In this document: one piece after another, positions 1 to 8,596 of the stretch
How the letters are laid out: every line of letters starts with the position of its first letter
How positions within the stretch are numbered: position 1 is the first letter of the stretch
Assembly (NCBI GenBank): GCA_019636095.1
Contig: JAHBYF010000007.1
Coordinates: 62,001-126,000 of the forward strand
Direction: 5' to 3'
DNA length: 64,000 nt
Origin: Hyphomonadaceae bacterium
GTDB taxonomy: Bacteria > Pseudomonadota > Alphaproteobacteria > Caulobacterales > Aquidulcibacteraceae
Program-made: the position numbers and the translations under genes
The notes under the pieces: generated by a model
The model's input: the letters and a program-made list of their open reading frames with translations, nothing else
Told to the model about the DNA's origin: nothing
The model's database searches: none

Positions 1-15
1 CCAAGTGTTTTCGCG

Positions 16-516
16 TCAGGGCCGAATTGAGGTGTCGAGGCCCGCGCATTCGCCGCCCCAGAGCGCGGCATTCTGCACCCAGCCGATGCGCCCGCCGATC
101 GCGACCCGCCGCCAATCACCGTCGCATGCGGTAACTGCGCCAATGACGCCCGGCATCAGGTAAGCCACAACGTGGCCGCCCGAACGCGCCGTTCGGCGCA
201 AAGTCGTCTCCTCGCGCACATAGACAGTCCGGCGCGGGTTGAGGTCCTCGCTCCGCATCCAGACCTCGTCGCCGTCTGGGTCGCGGACGTGGCTCCAGCC
301 ATCGCGCTCGCCGAGTACCTGAACCGGAAGGTCGGCACGCTGGTAGAGCCAGGCCACGCGCTGATTGGCGCTCGGTCCTTGGCGTCCTTCGACGCTGTTG
401 ACCCGTAAACTCATGAAATGCGCAGGCGCTTCCGCCCCTGCGGAATTCAAAGAAAACAGCGCTGCGGCCACTACAAGCGCGGCGCATTTCCCTAAGGTCG
501 TGTCGAGACTGCGCAT
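16..516 (-). CDS. Secreted bacterial SH3-domain protein
   Basis: The 166-residue product starts with a hydrophobic signal-like segment (about residues 10-29, ending near the AGAEA cleavage-like site). Two SH3-type repeats follow, at about 37-92 and 95-152. The first has the typical pattern of a GPS turn, a hydrophobic strand and a GW-H strand; the second ends in GWVQ. Such domains usually bind peptidoglycan or protein ligands in the periplasm. It is divergent from the 2-hydroxyacid dehydrogenase gene at 663, so the two may share a control region in the 146-bp gap. The fold is clear but the ligand is unknown. Confidence 0.8.
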   Translation of the reverse strand: MRSLDTTLGKCAALVVAAALFSLNSAGAEAPAHFMSLRVNSVEGRQGPSANQRVAWLYQRADLPVQVLGERDGWSHVRDPDGDEVWMRSEDLNPRRTVYVREETTLRRTARSGGHVVAYLMPGVIGAVTACDGDWRRVAIGGRIGWVQNAALWGGECAGLDTSIRP

Positions 517-662
517 AACCCAACTCTTATTGATCCTCCGCTATGCCGGGAGGGAAGGCGGATCATGCGCAGGCGCCGTGAAAGCGGGCTTAAGAATTAG
601 ATTGAACAGCGCCTTTATCCCGCTCGCTTGGAGCGCGGCGCGGTGTGGTTTATGGAAGCTGA

Positions 663-1649
663 ATGTCGTCGAAGCAGCTCAAAGTCGTCGTGACGCGTCG
701 TCTGCCGGATCCGGTTGAAACGAGGCTCAAAGAATTGTTCGACGCCGAATTGAACGATGAGGACAAGCCCTTCACCGCCGAAGACTTGGTCGCTGCGGTT
801 CAACGCGCCGACGTGCTGGTGCCAACAGTCACGGATCGGGTCGACGGCCGGGTGCTTTCGCGTGCTGGAGATCAGCTTCGCTTGATCGCGCAATTCGGCG
901 CCGGGGTAGACAATATCGACGTCGCCACCGCCGTTCAGCGCGGCATCACTGTGACCAACACGCCGGGTGTGCTCACTGAAGATACCGCCGACATGACTAT
1001 GGCGCTTATCCTCGCCGGCCCGCGCCGGATGGTTGAAGGCGTGAAGATCATCGAACAGGACAAGTTCACCGGTTGGTCGCCCACATGGATGATGGGCCGC
1101 CGCATCACCGGTAAACGCCTTGGCATTATCGGCATGGGCCGCATCGGTCAGGCCGTCGCGCGCCGCGCCAAGGCCTTCGGCTTGCAAATCCACTACCACA
1201 ATCGCCGCAAGGTCGCCGCGCACATCGAAGCGGAGCTAGATGCAACCTACTGGGATAGCCTCGATCAAATGCTGTCGCGGATGGATATCGTCTCGGTGAA
1301 TTGCCCTCATACGCCGGCCACCTACCATTTGTTGTCTTCGCGCCGGCTCGCGCTCATGAAGCCGCACGCCTACATCGTGAACACGGCGCGTGGCGAAGTG
1401 ATCGACGAAGGCTCGCTCGCGCGTATGCTTGAGAAAGGCGAACTCGCCGGCGCTGGTCTCGACGTGTTTGAAAACGAGCCTGCGATTAATCCGAAGCTGA
1501 AGAAACTGAACAATGTTGTGCTGCTCCCGCATATGGGGTCCGGCACGATCGAAGGCCGGATCGATATGGGCGAGAAGGTCATCATCAACATCAAGACCTT
1601 CGCCGACGGTCACAAGCCGCCGGACCGCGTCATTCCGGCAATGCTGTAG
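663..1649 (+). CDS. D-2-hydroxyacid dehydrogenase (glyoxylate/hydroxypyruvate reductase or D-glycerate dehydrogenase type)
   Basis: The 328-residue protein has the family's usual length and layout. The NAD(P)-binding motif GMGRIG is at 157-162. The catalytic Arg is in TARGE (R243), the acid in FENEP (about 270-272) and the catalytic His in LLPHMGSGT (H290). Family members reversibly reduce glyoxylate, hydroxypyruvate or related 2-oxoacids in the cytosol. The exact substrate cannot be read from sequence, so no symbol is given. A lipoprotein gene follows 23 bp downstream on the same strand and may be co-transcribed. Confidence 0.9.
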   Translation: MSSKQLKVVVTRRLPDPVETRLKELFDAELNDEDKPFTAEDLVAAVQRADVLVPTVTDRVDGRVLSRAGDQLRLIAQFGAGVDNIDVATAVQRGITVTNTPGVLTEDTADMTMALILAGPRRMVEGVKIIEQDKFTGWSPTWMMGRRITGKRLGIIGMGRIGQAVARRAKAFGLQIHYHNRRKVAAHIEAELDATYWDSLDQMLSRMDIVSVNCPHTPATYHLLSSRRLALMKPHAYIVNTARGEVIDEGSLARMLEKGELAGAGLDVFENEPAINPKLKKLNNVVLLPHMGSGTIEGRIDMGEKVIINIKTFADGHKPPDRVIPAML

Positions 1650-1672
1650 ATCGGTCGCGACGACGAGACAAA

Positions 1673-2302
1673 ATGAGGACGCACTCACTTTTCGCCGGCG
1701 CAGCGCTAGCCATTGCGGCCTGCGGCCAAAGCGCTTCGCCGCCAGCTGAGACCGCGACGCGCCCGATGAGCGGCGAATACGTGTTGTCGTGCGCTGATTT
1801 CGCCAACTTGGCGCCCACAGCAATCGTTCAGCGCTTCGGCGCGGAAAACGTTACGACGGAGATGCTTCCCGGACCTGAAGGCGAAACATACGAAGCTACG
1901 CTCGTATACGCGCATGACCCGGCGCGGCGTCTCGAAATAACATGGAATGAAGATCGCACCGCAATTGCTTCTGTGATGGTGAGTAATGCAGGCACGCGGT
2001 GGCGCGGCGCGGAGGCCTATTCCGTGGGCACGCCAATTGGCGATATCGAGCGCTTGAATGTGATGCCCTTCAAACTCTGGGGATTCGGCTGGGACTATGG
2101 CGGCTGGGTTTCGGACTGGAACCTCGGCACACTTTCGCAGACGCCCGGTTGTAATACGCGGATGCGCTTCGAACCGCGCAACGGCGCAAACACAAGCGCG
2201 CAGGGAGATAGCGAGTTCAACTCCAACAGCGCCGAGATGATTGACGCTGATCCTGCCGTTGCCGCGTTTGGTCTAATGTTCAGCGATTCCGGCTCTGAAT
2301 AG
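1673..2302 (+). CDS. Putative lipoprotein of unknown function
   Basis: The 209-residue protein begins with a short basic and hydrophobic stretch ending in a lipobox-like AIAAC (Cys about 17), then a Ser/Pro/Ala linker. That points to an envelope lipoprotein. The mature part contains two further Cys (in LSCADF and TPGCNTR) and a Gly/Trp-rich stretch around residues 137-155. I do not recognise a family. It lies 23 bp after the dehydrogenase gene and ends 5 bp before the convergent hydrolase gene. Confidence 0.65.
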   Translation: MRTHSLFAGAALAIAACGQSASPPAETATRPMSGEYVLSCADFANLAPTAIVQRFGAENVTTEMLPGPEGETYEATLVYAHDPARRLEITWNEDRTAIASVMVSNAGTRWRGAEAYSVGTPIGDIERLNVMPFKLWGFGWDYGGWVSDWNLGTLSQTPGCNTRMRFEPRNGANTSAQGDSEFNSNSAEMIDADPAVAAFGLMFSDSGSE

Positions 2303-2307
2303 CTACA

Positions 2308-3156
2308 TCAGCTGGTGGCGACGTGCGCTTCCAGCCAAGACTTAATGACCTCCATCGCGGCATCGCGATCGAGGTCGTTGAGCAATTCATGCCGGCCCTC
2401 CGGGTAGAGTTGCAGCTGCTTGTCCTGCGCGCCGATCATTTCGAAGAAGCGCTTGCTGCCACTTGGATCTGTTAGCGTATCCTTCTCGCCGTGCAGCACG
2501 AGCACCGGCGTCGTCCATTGAGGATAGCGTGTCCAGGCTGTCTCCGCCGTTGCGATCGCGGTTGCGCCGACCTTTGCTGGAATGCTGAGTGCGCTGATCA
2601 TCGGATCGGTTTTGTAGGCTTGCACCTCTGTATCGATCCTCGAAATGGCGCTCGCGTCACTCGCCGGCAGAAGGCGCAGACCTGGGGAGAGCAACGCGAA
2701 GATTTTTGCAATCGCGCGCAAGTGCGGAGGCGCTTCGATGAGTAGAGCAGGGGCGCTCAAGATCACGCCCGCGACGCCGTTTCCGTCATTGGCTACGCTC
2801 GCTGCGGTTATGAGACCGCCCAGCGAATGGCCGAAAAGAAAGAGCGGCTTGCTTTCGCCGCTGAGCGCGCGCCGCGCCGCCTGGTGATCGGCGACGGTCT
2901 TGTTGATGTCTGCGACGCCGCGTGCGCCGGGCGAGCGGCCGTGCCCGCGAACGTCGAACGCAAGAACGTCGAATCCCTGCGCATTCAGTCGGGGGATCAG
3001 CTGGTGATAGTGTTCGACATAGCGCTCGGCATATTCCGCAAAGCCATGCGTCAGCAGCACCTTCGCGCGTGCCGCTGACGCTGGCCATTTGTATCCGCGG
3101 AGACCACGCCTGAAGTCCCAAACTTGGGCCTGTGTTTGCGCCGGACCGTCCGCCAT
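2308..3156 (-). CDS. Alpha/beta hydrolase, monoacylglycerol-lipase type
   Basis: From the ATG at 3156 (MADGPAQT) the product is 282 residues. It has the HG oxyanion region in LLTHGFAEY, nucleophile motif GHSLGG (Ser about 111), an acid in HGEKDTLTDP (Asp about 226) and His in EGRHELLND (about 256). This is the serine-hydrolase triad of monoglyceride lipases and lysophospholipases. An upstream in-frame start at 3186 is possible. A still longer frame to 3285 would run into the permease gene that ends at 3206 and is unlikely. It follows the zinc-uptake genes on the same strand, but nothing ties it to zinc. Confidence 0.82.
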   Translation of the reverse strand: MADGPAQTQAQVWDFRRGLRGYKWPASAARAKVLLTHGFAEYAERYVEHYHQLIPRLNAQGFDVLAFDVRGHGRSPGARGVADINKTVADHQAARRALSGESKPLFLFGHSLGGLITAASVANDGNGVAGVILSAPALLIEAPPHLRAIAKIFALLSPGLRLLPASDASAISRIDTEVQAYKTDPMISALSIPAKVGATAIATAETAWTRYPQWTTPVLVLHGEKDTLTDPSGSKRFFEMIGAQDKQLQLYPEGRHELLNDLDRDAAMEVIKSWLEAHVATS

Positions 3157-3205
3157 CGTGTTTGCTCCCGAAGTGGCGACGATCATCGCCCGTTCAGGGA
3201 GCCAA

Positions 3206-3988
3206 TCAAGTGGCGTGTTTGACCGCCTGCTCTCCCGACCCAGGACCAAAGAGCGCAACCGGAATGAACACCGCCAGAAGCGCAACCACGATCACTGCGC
3301 CTGTAGGGAGGTCAAATAGTGACGACGCGACGAGACCGGCGATGTAGCCGAGCATCCCCACCACGTACCCGACGATGAGGCGCACCCCCGCAGGATAGCG
3401 CTTCGCCGCGAGCGCCGGAATGATGAGGCTGGCAAACACTAAGTAGACTCCAACGAGTTGCACCGATTGGGTCACGACGAGCGCAAACAAGATATAGAAG
3501 CCGATCTGCCCAATGCGGTTTCGCGCGGCAAACCAAACTGCAAGCGCGAGTGCATAGAGGATGGCGACAGGGATCAGTTGTTGCGGCTGCACCCAAAGAA
3601 TTTGTCCGACGAGGAGATCTTTCAGGTGCTCGCCGCCATGCGGGTTGTTGGCGAGCAAGAGCAGCTCGATGCACGCCGCTACAACAAACAGCACCCCGAT
3701 CAGAGCCTCTTGCACTTCCGGCCAGATCTTTTCCGTCAGCGTCAGCAATAGCGCGCCGAGAAGCGCCGCGCTCACTGCCGCTACTTGAACATGCCAACCT
3801 TCAGCTTCCAAGCCGAATGCGCTCGCGGCTGTGACGCCGAGTCCCGCGACTTGAGCAATCGCGAGATCGATGAAGACGATGCCGCGACTGAGCACCTGTT
3901 GGCCAAGCGGCACGTGCGTGGCGAGCACCAACATCCCCGCCATAAAGGCGGGGAGGAGGATGCCAAACTCAAGGCTTGAGAGGTTCAT
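3206..3988 (-). CDS. znuB: Zinc/manganese-type ABC transporter permease (ZnuB/TroC family)
   Basis: This 260-residue protein is almost entirely hydrophobic, with about eight predicted membrane helices, as in ABC-3 family metal permeases. Its ATG at 3986-3988 overlaps the stop of the binding-protein gene in an ATGA junction, which indicates translational coupling. It would form the inner-membrane channel taking Zn2+ (or Mn2+) from the binding protein. No ATPase gene (znuC) lies next to it, which is unusual. Metal identity is inferred from family and neighbours. Confidence 0.85.
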   Translation of the reverse strand: MNLSSLEFGILLPAFMAGMLVLATHVPLGQQVLSRGIVFIDLAIAQVAGLGVTAASAFGLEAEGWHVQVAAVSAALLGALLLTLTEKIWPEVQEALIGVLFVVAACIELLLLANNPHGGEHLKDLLVGQILWVQPQQLIPVAILYALALAVWFAARNRIGQIGFYILFALVVTQSVQLVGVYLVFASLIIPALAAKRYPAGVRLIVGYVVGMLGYIAGLVASSLFDLPTGAVIVVALLAVFIPVALFGPGSGEQAVKHAT

Positions 3989-4893
3989 TGGCCAAGTCCT
4001 GCAAGCAAGCGGGTGATGGTGTCATCGTAAAGTGTGAAGAGGTTCGTCGCCGCTGGTGTGCCGCCAACCGTAAAGGGCAACGTCACGGCGGGCACGTGTG
4101 CGCGTTGGTTGATGAAATCGCCAGAACGCGAATCCTCGTAGGCAGCGCGAATGACTAGGCGCACTGGCCGCGTGTTTAGAGTCTGCAGCACTTGCGCTAG
4201 ATAACCCGCCGACGCCGGCACGCCTGGACGCGGCTCGAGCGCCACGACCTCGGTCATGCCGAGCCAGTTGAGCATGTAGGGCCAGGAATGGTGTTGCACA
4301 GCGATACTGATGCCCCGGAGGGGCGCCGCGCGTTGCTGCCAGCGAGCAAGCGCCTCATTCCACCGCCGCTCAAAATCTGCCTGCCGCGTCTGGTAGGTTT
4401 GGGCGTTGGCGGGATCAAGTTGCGCAAACCGCTGCGCCATCGCGCGCGATACCGGGATCATGTTGCGTGGATCTGTTTGGATATGCGGGTTGCCGCCAGC
4501 GTGCAAATCGCCTTGGCTGCGATCAACCGACGCGGGCCTTTCTAGCAAGCGAACGGCGCTTGTTGCTTCGAAGAGACCCGGCTGACCGGCGACCATACGG
4601 CGATTACCTGATTGTTGTGCGATAAGCGGAAGCCAGCCGACCTCAAGCTCGGCGCCCGTACAAACCGCGACGTTGGCAGTACGCGCGCGCGAAATAAGGC
4701 TCGGCCGCGCCTGAACTTGGTGTGGGTCCTGACCGCCAACAGTGGCGTTGTAGACGTTGACGTGATCGCCGCCGATTTCAGTTGCGAGCGCCCCCCACTC
4801 AGGTTCGCAAGCGAAGACGTTGAGATCGGCGTGAGCCGGTGTCGTGGCGATTGCGGCGAGTCCGAGCGCCGCTGCAAAGAGCATCTGTTTCAT
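3985..4893 (-). CDS. znuA: Periplasmic metal (zinc) ABC transporter substrate-binding protein
   Basis: The product is 302 residues from the ATG at 4893. I chose it over the TTG at 4908 because a GAGGAA ribosome-binding site precedes it and a proper signal peptide (about 22 residues, ending TPAHA) follows. Candidate metal ligands typical of cluster A-I proteins are present: His in GGQDPHQVQ, His in GGNPHIQTD, His in VQHHSWP and an acid in RAAYEDSRSG. The long His/Asp-rich loop of E. coli ZnuA is absent. The gene is coupled to the permease gene and lies directly behind a porin gene. Confidence 0.85.
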   Translation of the reverse strand: MKQMLFAAALGLAAIATTPAHADLNVFACEPEWGALATEIGGDHVNVYNATVGGQDPHQVQARPSLISRARTANVAVCTGAELEVGWLPLIAQQSGNRRMVAGQPGLFEATSAVRLLERPASVDRSQGDLHAGGNPHIQTDPRNMIPVSRAMAQRFAQLDPANAQTYQTRQADFERRWNEALARWQQRAAPLRGISIAVQHHSWPYMLNWLGMTEVVALEPRPGVPASAGYLAQVLQTLNTRPVRLVIRAAYEDSRSGDFINQRAHVPAVTLPFTVGGTPAATNLFTLYDDTITRLLAGLGQ

Positions 4894-4904
4894 GGCAAAA
4901 TTCC

Positions 4905-6278
4905 TCAATAACGGTGCGCGCCGTGCGGCCCGTAGATGACTGTGTATTGGAGAGTAAGGACATCATTCGGATCGGCGCTCGATTCATCGCGTGCGTATTG
5001 CACGCGGAACCGGCCGAATTCGCTCGTGTCGTACTCAAGCAACGCTGTTATGTCGAAGGGATCGTGTCCCGCGTCGTCGAGCACACTGCCGATCAACGCA
5101 CCGTTCACGTCTTCAGAATGCAGTGCTGAATAGCGAAGCCCTACGCTCCATTGCGGCATGAACTGGTAGACGCCTTGTGCGTACCAACCGTCGTGCGATT
5201 GTCTGAACGGCGTGCCGTTAAACTCGCCGTCGTCGGTCCCATAGAAATACTCGCCGACGAGCGTGAGGTTTCGCACCAACGGATTGCCGCCGGGCGCCCA
5301 TTTATAGATGAGCGAGAGGATGCCGAGGTCGGTATCGCCTGTGAAGAGGTCGCCGTTCGTGTCGCGATCTTGCGCGGACGAGTGCAGATACGAGACCGAC
5401 GCGAGATACGAGCTCGACAAGTTGATGTCCGAACCTGTGCGTGCAAACAGCGAGTACGTGCCGACGCCATGGTTGTCGCTACCAGCGGCGGGAAAGCCCT
5501 CGCCCTGCAGGGCTTCTGCGCCGAACTCAAGGTACTGGTCCGTCGGCGCAATCCACCGTGCTTGCAGACCGACGTCGCCCAGTTGATTGCCAAGGAACGC
5601 ACGATAGGGGAGCGGCGCGTCGGAAAAGCTCCAATCGTGCGCGTGCCGTTCGTTCAGGTAGCCTATCCCCGAAAGAAAGCGTCCGGCCTTTAGGGTGAAA
5701 CCGGCGGGCAGGGCTGTCGTGCGAATATAGGCTTCTTCCAGTTCTGCACCGCCTTCGTTCGGGAGCGAAAAGCTCACGAATCCGGCCAGAAATGGATCGA
5801 TGTTCGCCGCGAACGCGAGTTCCGTTTCGCCGGCTGAGAAGCCGCGTGGAGGACGTCCGGTCTCGTCGCCGAGCGCAAATCCCGCGATCGTCTCTTCGCC
5901 AGTGTCGTTGCGCGCGGCCGTGTAGAAGCCATTGAGCGCAACTGAGATTCCTGGATTGTAGATATTGGGGTTCGCCGAAACTGGCGCCGGTGGGGCAACG
6001 TCGGCAGGGGCCTGTTCCGCCACTTGAACCGGATAGTCGGCGGTTGATGCGTTGGAAGCTTGGGCCGCGTCAGCAGCAGCGTGAGCCGCCGCCGCCTCGG
6101 CTTCCGCCGCCGCTAGGCGGGCTTCAAGATCGTTGATACGGCTCTGATAGTCTTGCCGAAGGGTCTCCATATCGCGGCGGAGAGCTGCGATGTCGTCACT
6201 ATCCTGAGCGTATGCAGGGGTACTCAGCAGTGCGGCGCTCGCAATAAGGGCGGCAGCCGCGAATGGCTTGGGATACAT
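4905..6278 (-). CDS. Outer-membrane beta-barrel porin with N-terminal coiled coil, linked to zinc uptake
   Basis: The 457-residue protein has a 24-residue signal peptide (ending TPAYA), an Asp/Glu/Arg coiled coil at about 27-70 followed by an Ala-rich linker, then a long alternating beta-strand region from about 105 to the end. It finishes in an aromatic residue (HRY), as barrel proteins often do. A GGAG ribosome-binding site precedes its ATG. It is the first gene of the porin-znuA-znuB unit, so it probably lets zinc or a zinc chelate cross the outer membrane. The role is inferred from position only. Confidence 0.75.
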   Translation of the reverse strand: MYPKPFAAAALIASAALLSTPAYAQDSDDIAALRRDMETLRQDYQSRINDLEARLAAAEAEAAAAHAAADAAQASNASTADYPVQVAEQAPADVAPPAPVSANPNIYNPGISVALNGFYTAARNDTGEETIAGFALGDETGRPPRGFSAGETELAFAANIDPFLAGFVSFSLPNEGGAELEEAYIRTTALPAGFTLKAGRFLSGIGYLNERHAHDWSFSDAPLPYRAFLGNQLGDVGLQARWIAPTDQYLEFGAEALQGEGFPAAGSDNHGVGTYSLFARTGSDINLSSSYLASVSYLHSSAQDRDTNGDLFTGDTDLGILSLIYKWAPGGNPLVRNLTLVGEYFYGTDDGEFNGTPFRQSHDGWYAQGVYQFMPQWSVGLRYSALHSEDVNGALIGSVLDDAGHDPFDITALLEYDTSEFGRFRVQYARDESSADPNDVLTLQYTVIYGPHGAHRY

Positions 6279-6307
6279 AGAATTTCTCCATCTGATCGAT
6301 GTCGACA

Positions 6308-6349
6308 GCGTCGCGTTCGGCGACGCGGGTCGCGCGCCGAGGCGCGACC
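6308..6349 (-). terminator. Two consecutive GC-rich hairpins between the DUF2946 gene and the porin gene
   Basis: Two perfect inverted repeats sit in the 84-bp gap: a 7-bp stem at 6308-6326 (loop of 5) and an 8-bp stem at 6328-6349 (loop of 6). There is no clear T-run, so a factor-independent terminator is uncertain. They could instead form a 5' leader structure that sets how much transcript enters the zinc operon. I could not find a convincing Zur-box palindrome here. Confidence 0.4.
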
Positions 6350-6361
6350 ATGGAAATCGGT

Positions 6362-6793
6362 TCAGATGAGTTGCGGCGGTCCGCGGCTTTGCCAGCTGTG
6401 TGACGGCGTCGCCGTGAGAGGCGGCCGCTCCGGCAGCGGAGACGAAATGAACAAGCCGGCTTGCTCGACATGATCAGCCGATGCTGTCGGCGCGATCCCG
6501 TGCCCGCCCGCGAGCGCCGTTTGACAAATGGCGCAACCCGCTGCCGCGTGGTGTGCCTGGTCGGACGACGCTGCCACGACGATCGCGGGAGGTGCATCGG
6601 ACGCGGCAGTTGCCGCCGCGCGCGGCGCGGTAAGAACCAACGGGTCAATATGTGGCTGGACGACGAAGCACTGAACAGCGATCGCCAGCAGCGCGAGATA
6701 CGCTGCGAGCCGCTGTCCTAGCGAGCGCGTGGTGGGCGATGTGCCTGTCACGCCGGTATCGTAGAGCGTGTCGCGCTGAGTTGCCAAGCGCAA
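6362..6793 (-). CDS. DUF2946-like small membrane protein
   Basis: The 143-residue protein has one hydrophobic segment at about 29-45, then a low-complexity Ala/Pro region, a CAICQ cysteine pair near residue 97 and a C-terminal SWQSRGPPQ. This combination (N-terminal helix, CxxC, terminal RGPP) resembles the DUF2946 family, which is often found near metal genes. It lies upstream of, and on the same strand as, the porin-znuA-znuB operon. The true start may be internal. No function is assigned. Confidence 0.55.
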   Translation of the reverse strand: MRLATQRDTLYDTGVTGTSPTTRSLGQRLAAYLALLAIAVQCFVVQPHIDPLVLTAPRAAATAASDAPPAIVVAASSDQAHHAAAGCAICQTALAGGHGIAPTASADHVEQAGLFISSPLPERPPLTATPSHSWQSRGPPQLI

Positions 6794-6868
6794 GTCGCCT
6801 AACCAGTGGTGTCGGCGCGACCGGGCGCCTCGCCGGCCCGTCAGGTGACAATTCGTGCGCCGTTTCGA

Positions 6869-8440
6869 TCAGATCTTGAGCAAAATGGCGGAATAGGCAT
6901 CCAGCGCCGCTTTGTCGCCCAGGATTTCTGCGGATCCGACCTCTGAGAGCGGGGTTCCGGGGGGAACGGCGCAGCTCACGACCTTAGTCCCAAGGTTGAA
7001 GAGGCAAATCACGCGCTCGCCCTCGGCCTCTCGTTCAAACGCGAGGACACCGGGGGGTGCGTCAAGATACTTGAGCGCGCCGACACGTAAGGCGGCGCTC
7101 TCCCGGCGCATGGCGAGGAAGGCGCGGGTGAAGTGCAGCACTGAGTCCGGATCGTCTTCTTGGACATCGACCGCCATGGCGCGGTGGCGTGGATCGACGG
7201 GGAGCCAGGCGTCGTCCCCGATGGTGAAGCCCACCATCGGTTTGGTGACCGTCCAAGGCATAGGCGTGCGCGCGCCGTCACGGCCAATGCCGTTCGGCCA
7301 GAAAGCGATAGCTTCTGGATCTCGCAACCGCTCGAACGAGATGTTCGCGTGCGGCAAGCCAAGCTCATCGCCCTGATAGAGAAAGGCGGTACCGCGCATG
7401 GAAAGCAGCACCGCAAGCATGAGCTTCACGCGCTCCGGCTTATCGTCTGCAAACCGTGTCGCGACGCGCACGACATCGTGGTTGGACAAACTCCACGACG
7501 GCCACCCGGCTGCGCTATCCCAGCCGTGCAGCGCTCGCTGGAATAGCTCTGGCGTGGCCTTTGCTGCGCGCAGGAGGAAGAATGAGTACGCGGAGTGCAG
7601 TCTGGTCGGGCCGTCCGTATAGGTGCGCTGCACGGGCAGAGGATCTTCATCCTCGATCTCACCAACGGCCACGGCGCCGTATTCGTTCAGCAGCTCACGC
7701 AGGCGCGCAACAAAGTCGAGCGTTTCAGGCTGAGTGCGATCGAACAGGTGGCGTTGAAATTGGTGTGGGCGCGCTGGCGACTTTTTTGCGGGTATCGCTG
7801 GGTTATCGCGCAATTGTGCGTCGTGAGCAAAGAAGTTCACGACATCGAGGCGAAATCCATCGACCCCGCGTGCAAGCCAAAAGCGTGTGGCGTTCAAGAG
7901 TGCGTCCTGCACTTCGGGATTGCGGATGTTGAGATCCGGCTGCTCTGGCAAGAAATTGTGGAAGTAGTATTGGCGCCGGCGCGAATCCCACGTCCACGAG
8001 GGGCCGCCGAACATGGCCTGCCAATTGTTTGGCGGCGAGCCGTCCGGCTTGGCGTCGGCCCAAACGTACCAATCCGCCTTGGCGTTATCGCGGCTGAAGC
8101 GGCTCTCCTGAAACCATGCGTGTTGGTCAGAGGAGTGCGAGAAGACGAGGTCGATGATGACCTTCAGTCCGAGCGCGTGCGCGCGCCGCACGACCATATC
8201 GAAATCGCCGAGCGCCCCGAACATTGGGTCGACATCGGCGTAGTCAGCCACATCGTAACCGTAGTCTTTCATCGGTGAGCGATAGAACGGCGAAATCCAA
8301 ATCGCGTCCGCCCCGAGGTTGGCGACATGGTCCAGGCGTTCGACGATCCCTTCGAGGTCACCAACACCATCGCCATTCGAATCGCGAAACGAACGTGGAT
8401 AAATTTGGTAGATAACCGCGCCACGGAGCCAATCAGTCAT
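6869..8440 (-). CDS. Alpha-glucosidase / oligo-1,6-glucosidase family GH13
   Basis: The 523-residue product starts at MTDWLRGAVIYQIYPRSF, the usual GH13 beginning; the upstream extension of the frame has no family match and overlaps the divergent gene. The (beta/alpha)8 barrel carries nucleophile D199 (GFRLDV), acid/base E261 (AVGEIEDE) and transition-state stabiliser D322 (SNHDVV). A beta-sandwich domain follows. The protein has no signal peptide, so it acts in the cytosol on imported maltose-, isomaltose- or trehalose-type sugars. No transporter is nearby to settle the substrate. Confidence 0.9.
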   Translation of the reverse strand: MTDWLRGAVIYQIYPRSFRDSNGDGVGDLEGIVERLDHVANLGADAIWISPFYRSPMKDYGYDVADYADVDPMFGALGDFDMVVRRAHALGLKVIIDLVFSHSSDQHAWFQESRFSRDNAKADWYVWADAKPDGSPPNNWQAMFGGPSWTWDSRRRQYYFHNFLPEQPDLNIRNPEVQDALLNATRFWLARGVDGFRLDVVNFFAHDAQLRDNPAIPAKKSPARPHQFQRHLFDRTQPETLDFVARLRELLNEYGAVAVGEIEDEDPLPVQRTYTDGPTRLHSAYSFFLLRAAKATPELFQRALHGWDSAAGWPSWSLSNHDVVRVATRFADDKPERVKLMLAVLLSMRGTAFLYQGDELGLPHANISFERLRDPEAIAFWPNGIGRDGARTPMPWTVTKPMVGFTIGDDAWLPVDPRHRAMAVDVQEDDPDSVLHFTRAFLAMRRESAALRVGALKYLDAPPGVLAFEREAEGERVICLFNLGTKVVSCAVPPGTPLSEVGSAEILGDKAALDAYSAILLKI

Positions 8441-8596
8441 GCGCGAACCGTGACCAGTCGTGTCGGCCAAATCAAGATCAGGCTGGCGAATTGTTATCTG
8501 AACGAGCTTCGAGCAGGTTCCACGCAGGCCCCTAGTCGCCATTCCCATGAATGCGGGATCGCTGCGCGCGTGAGCGCATGCCATCTCGGTGCGCAA

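Noticed and set aside
7595..8278. A 227-residue plus-strand open frame
   Set aside because: It is antisense to the GH13 gene, which has all catalytic residues.
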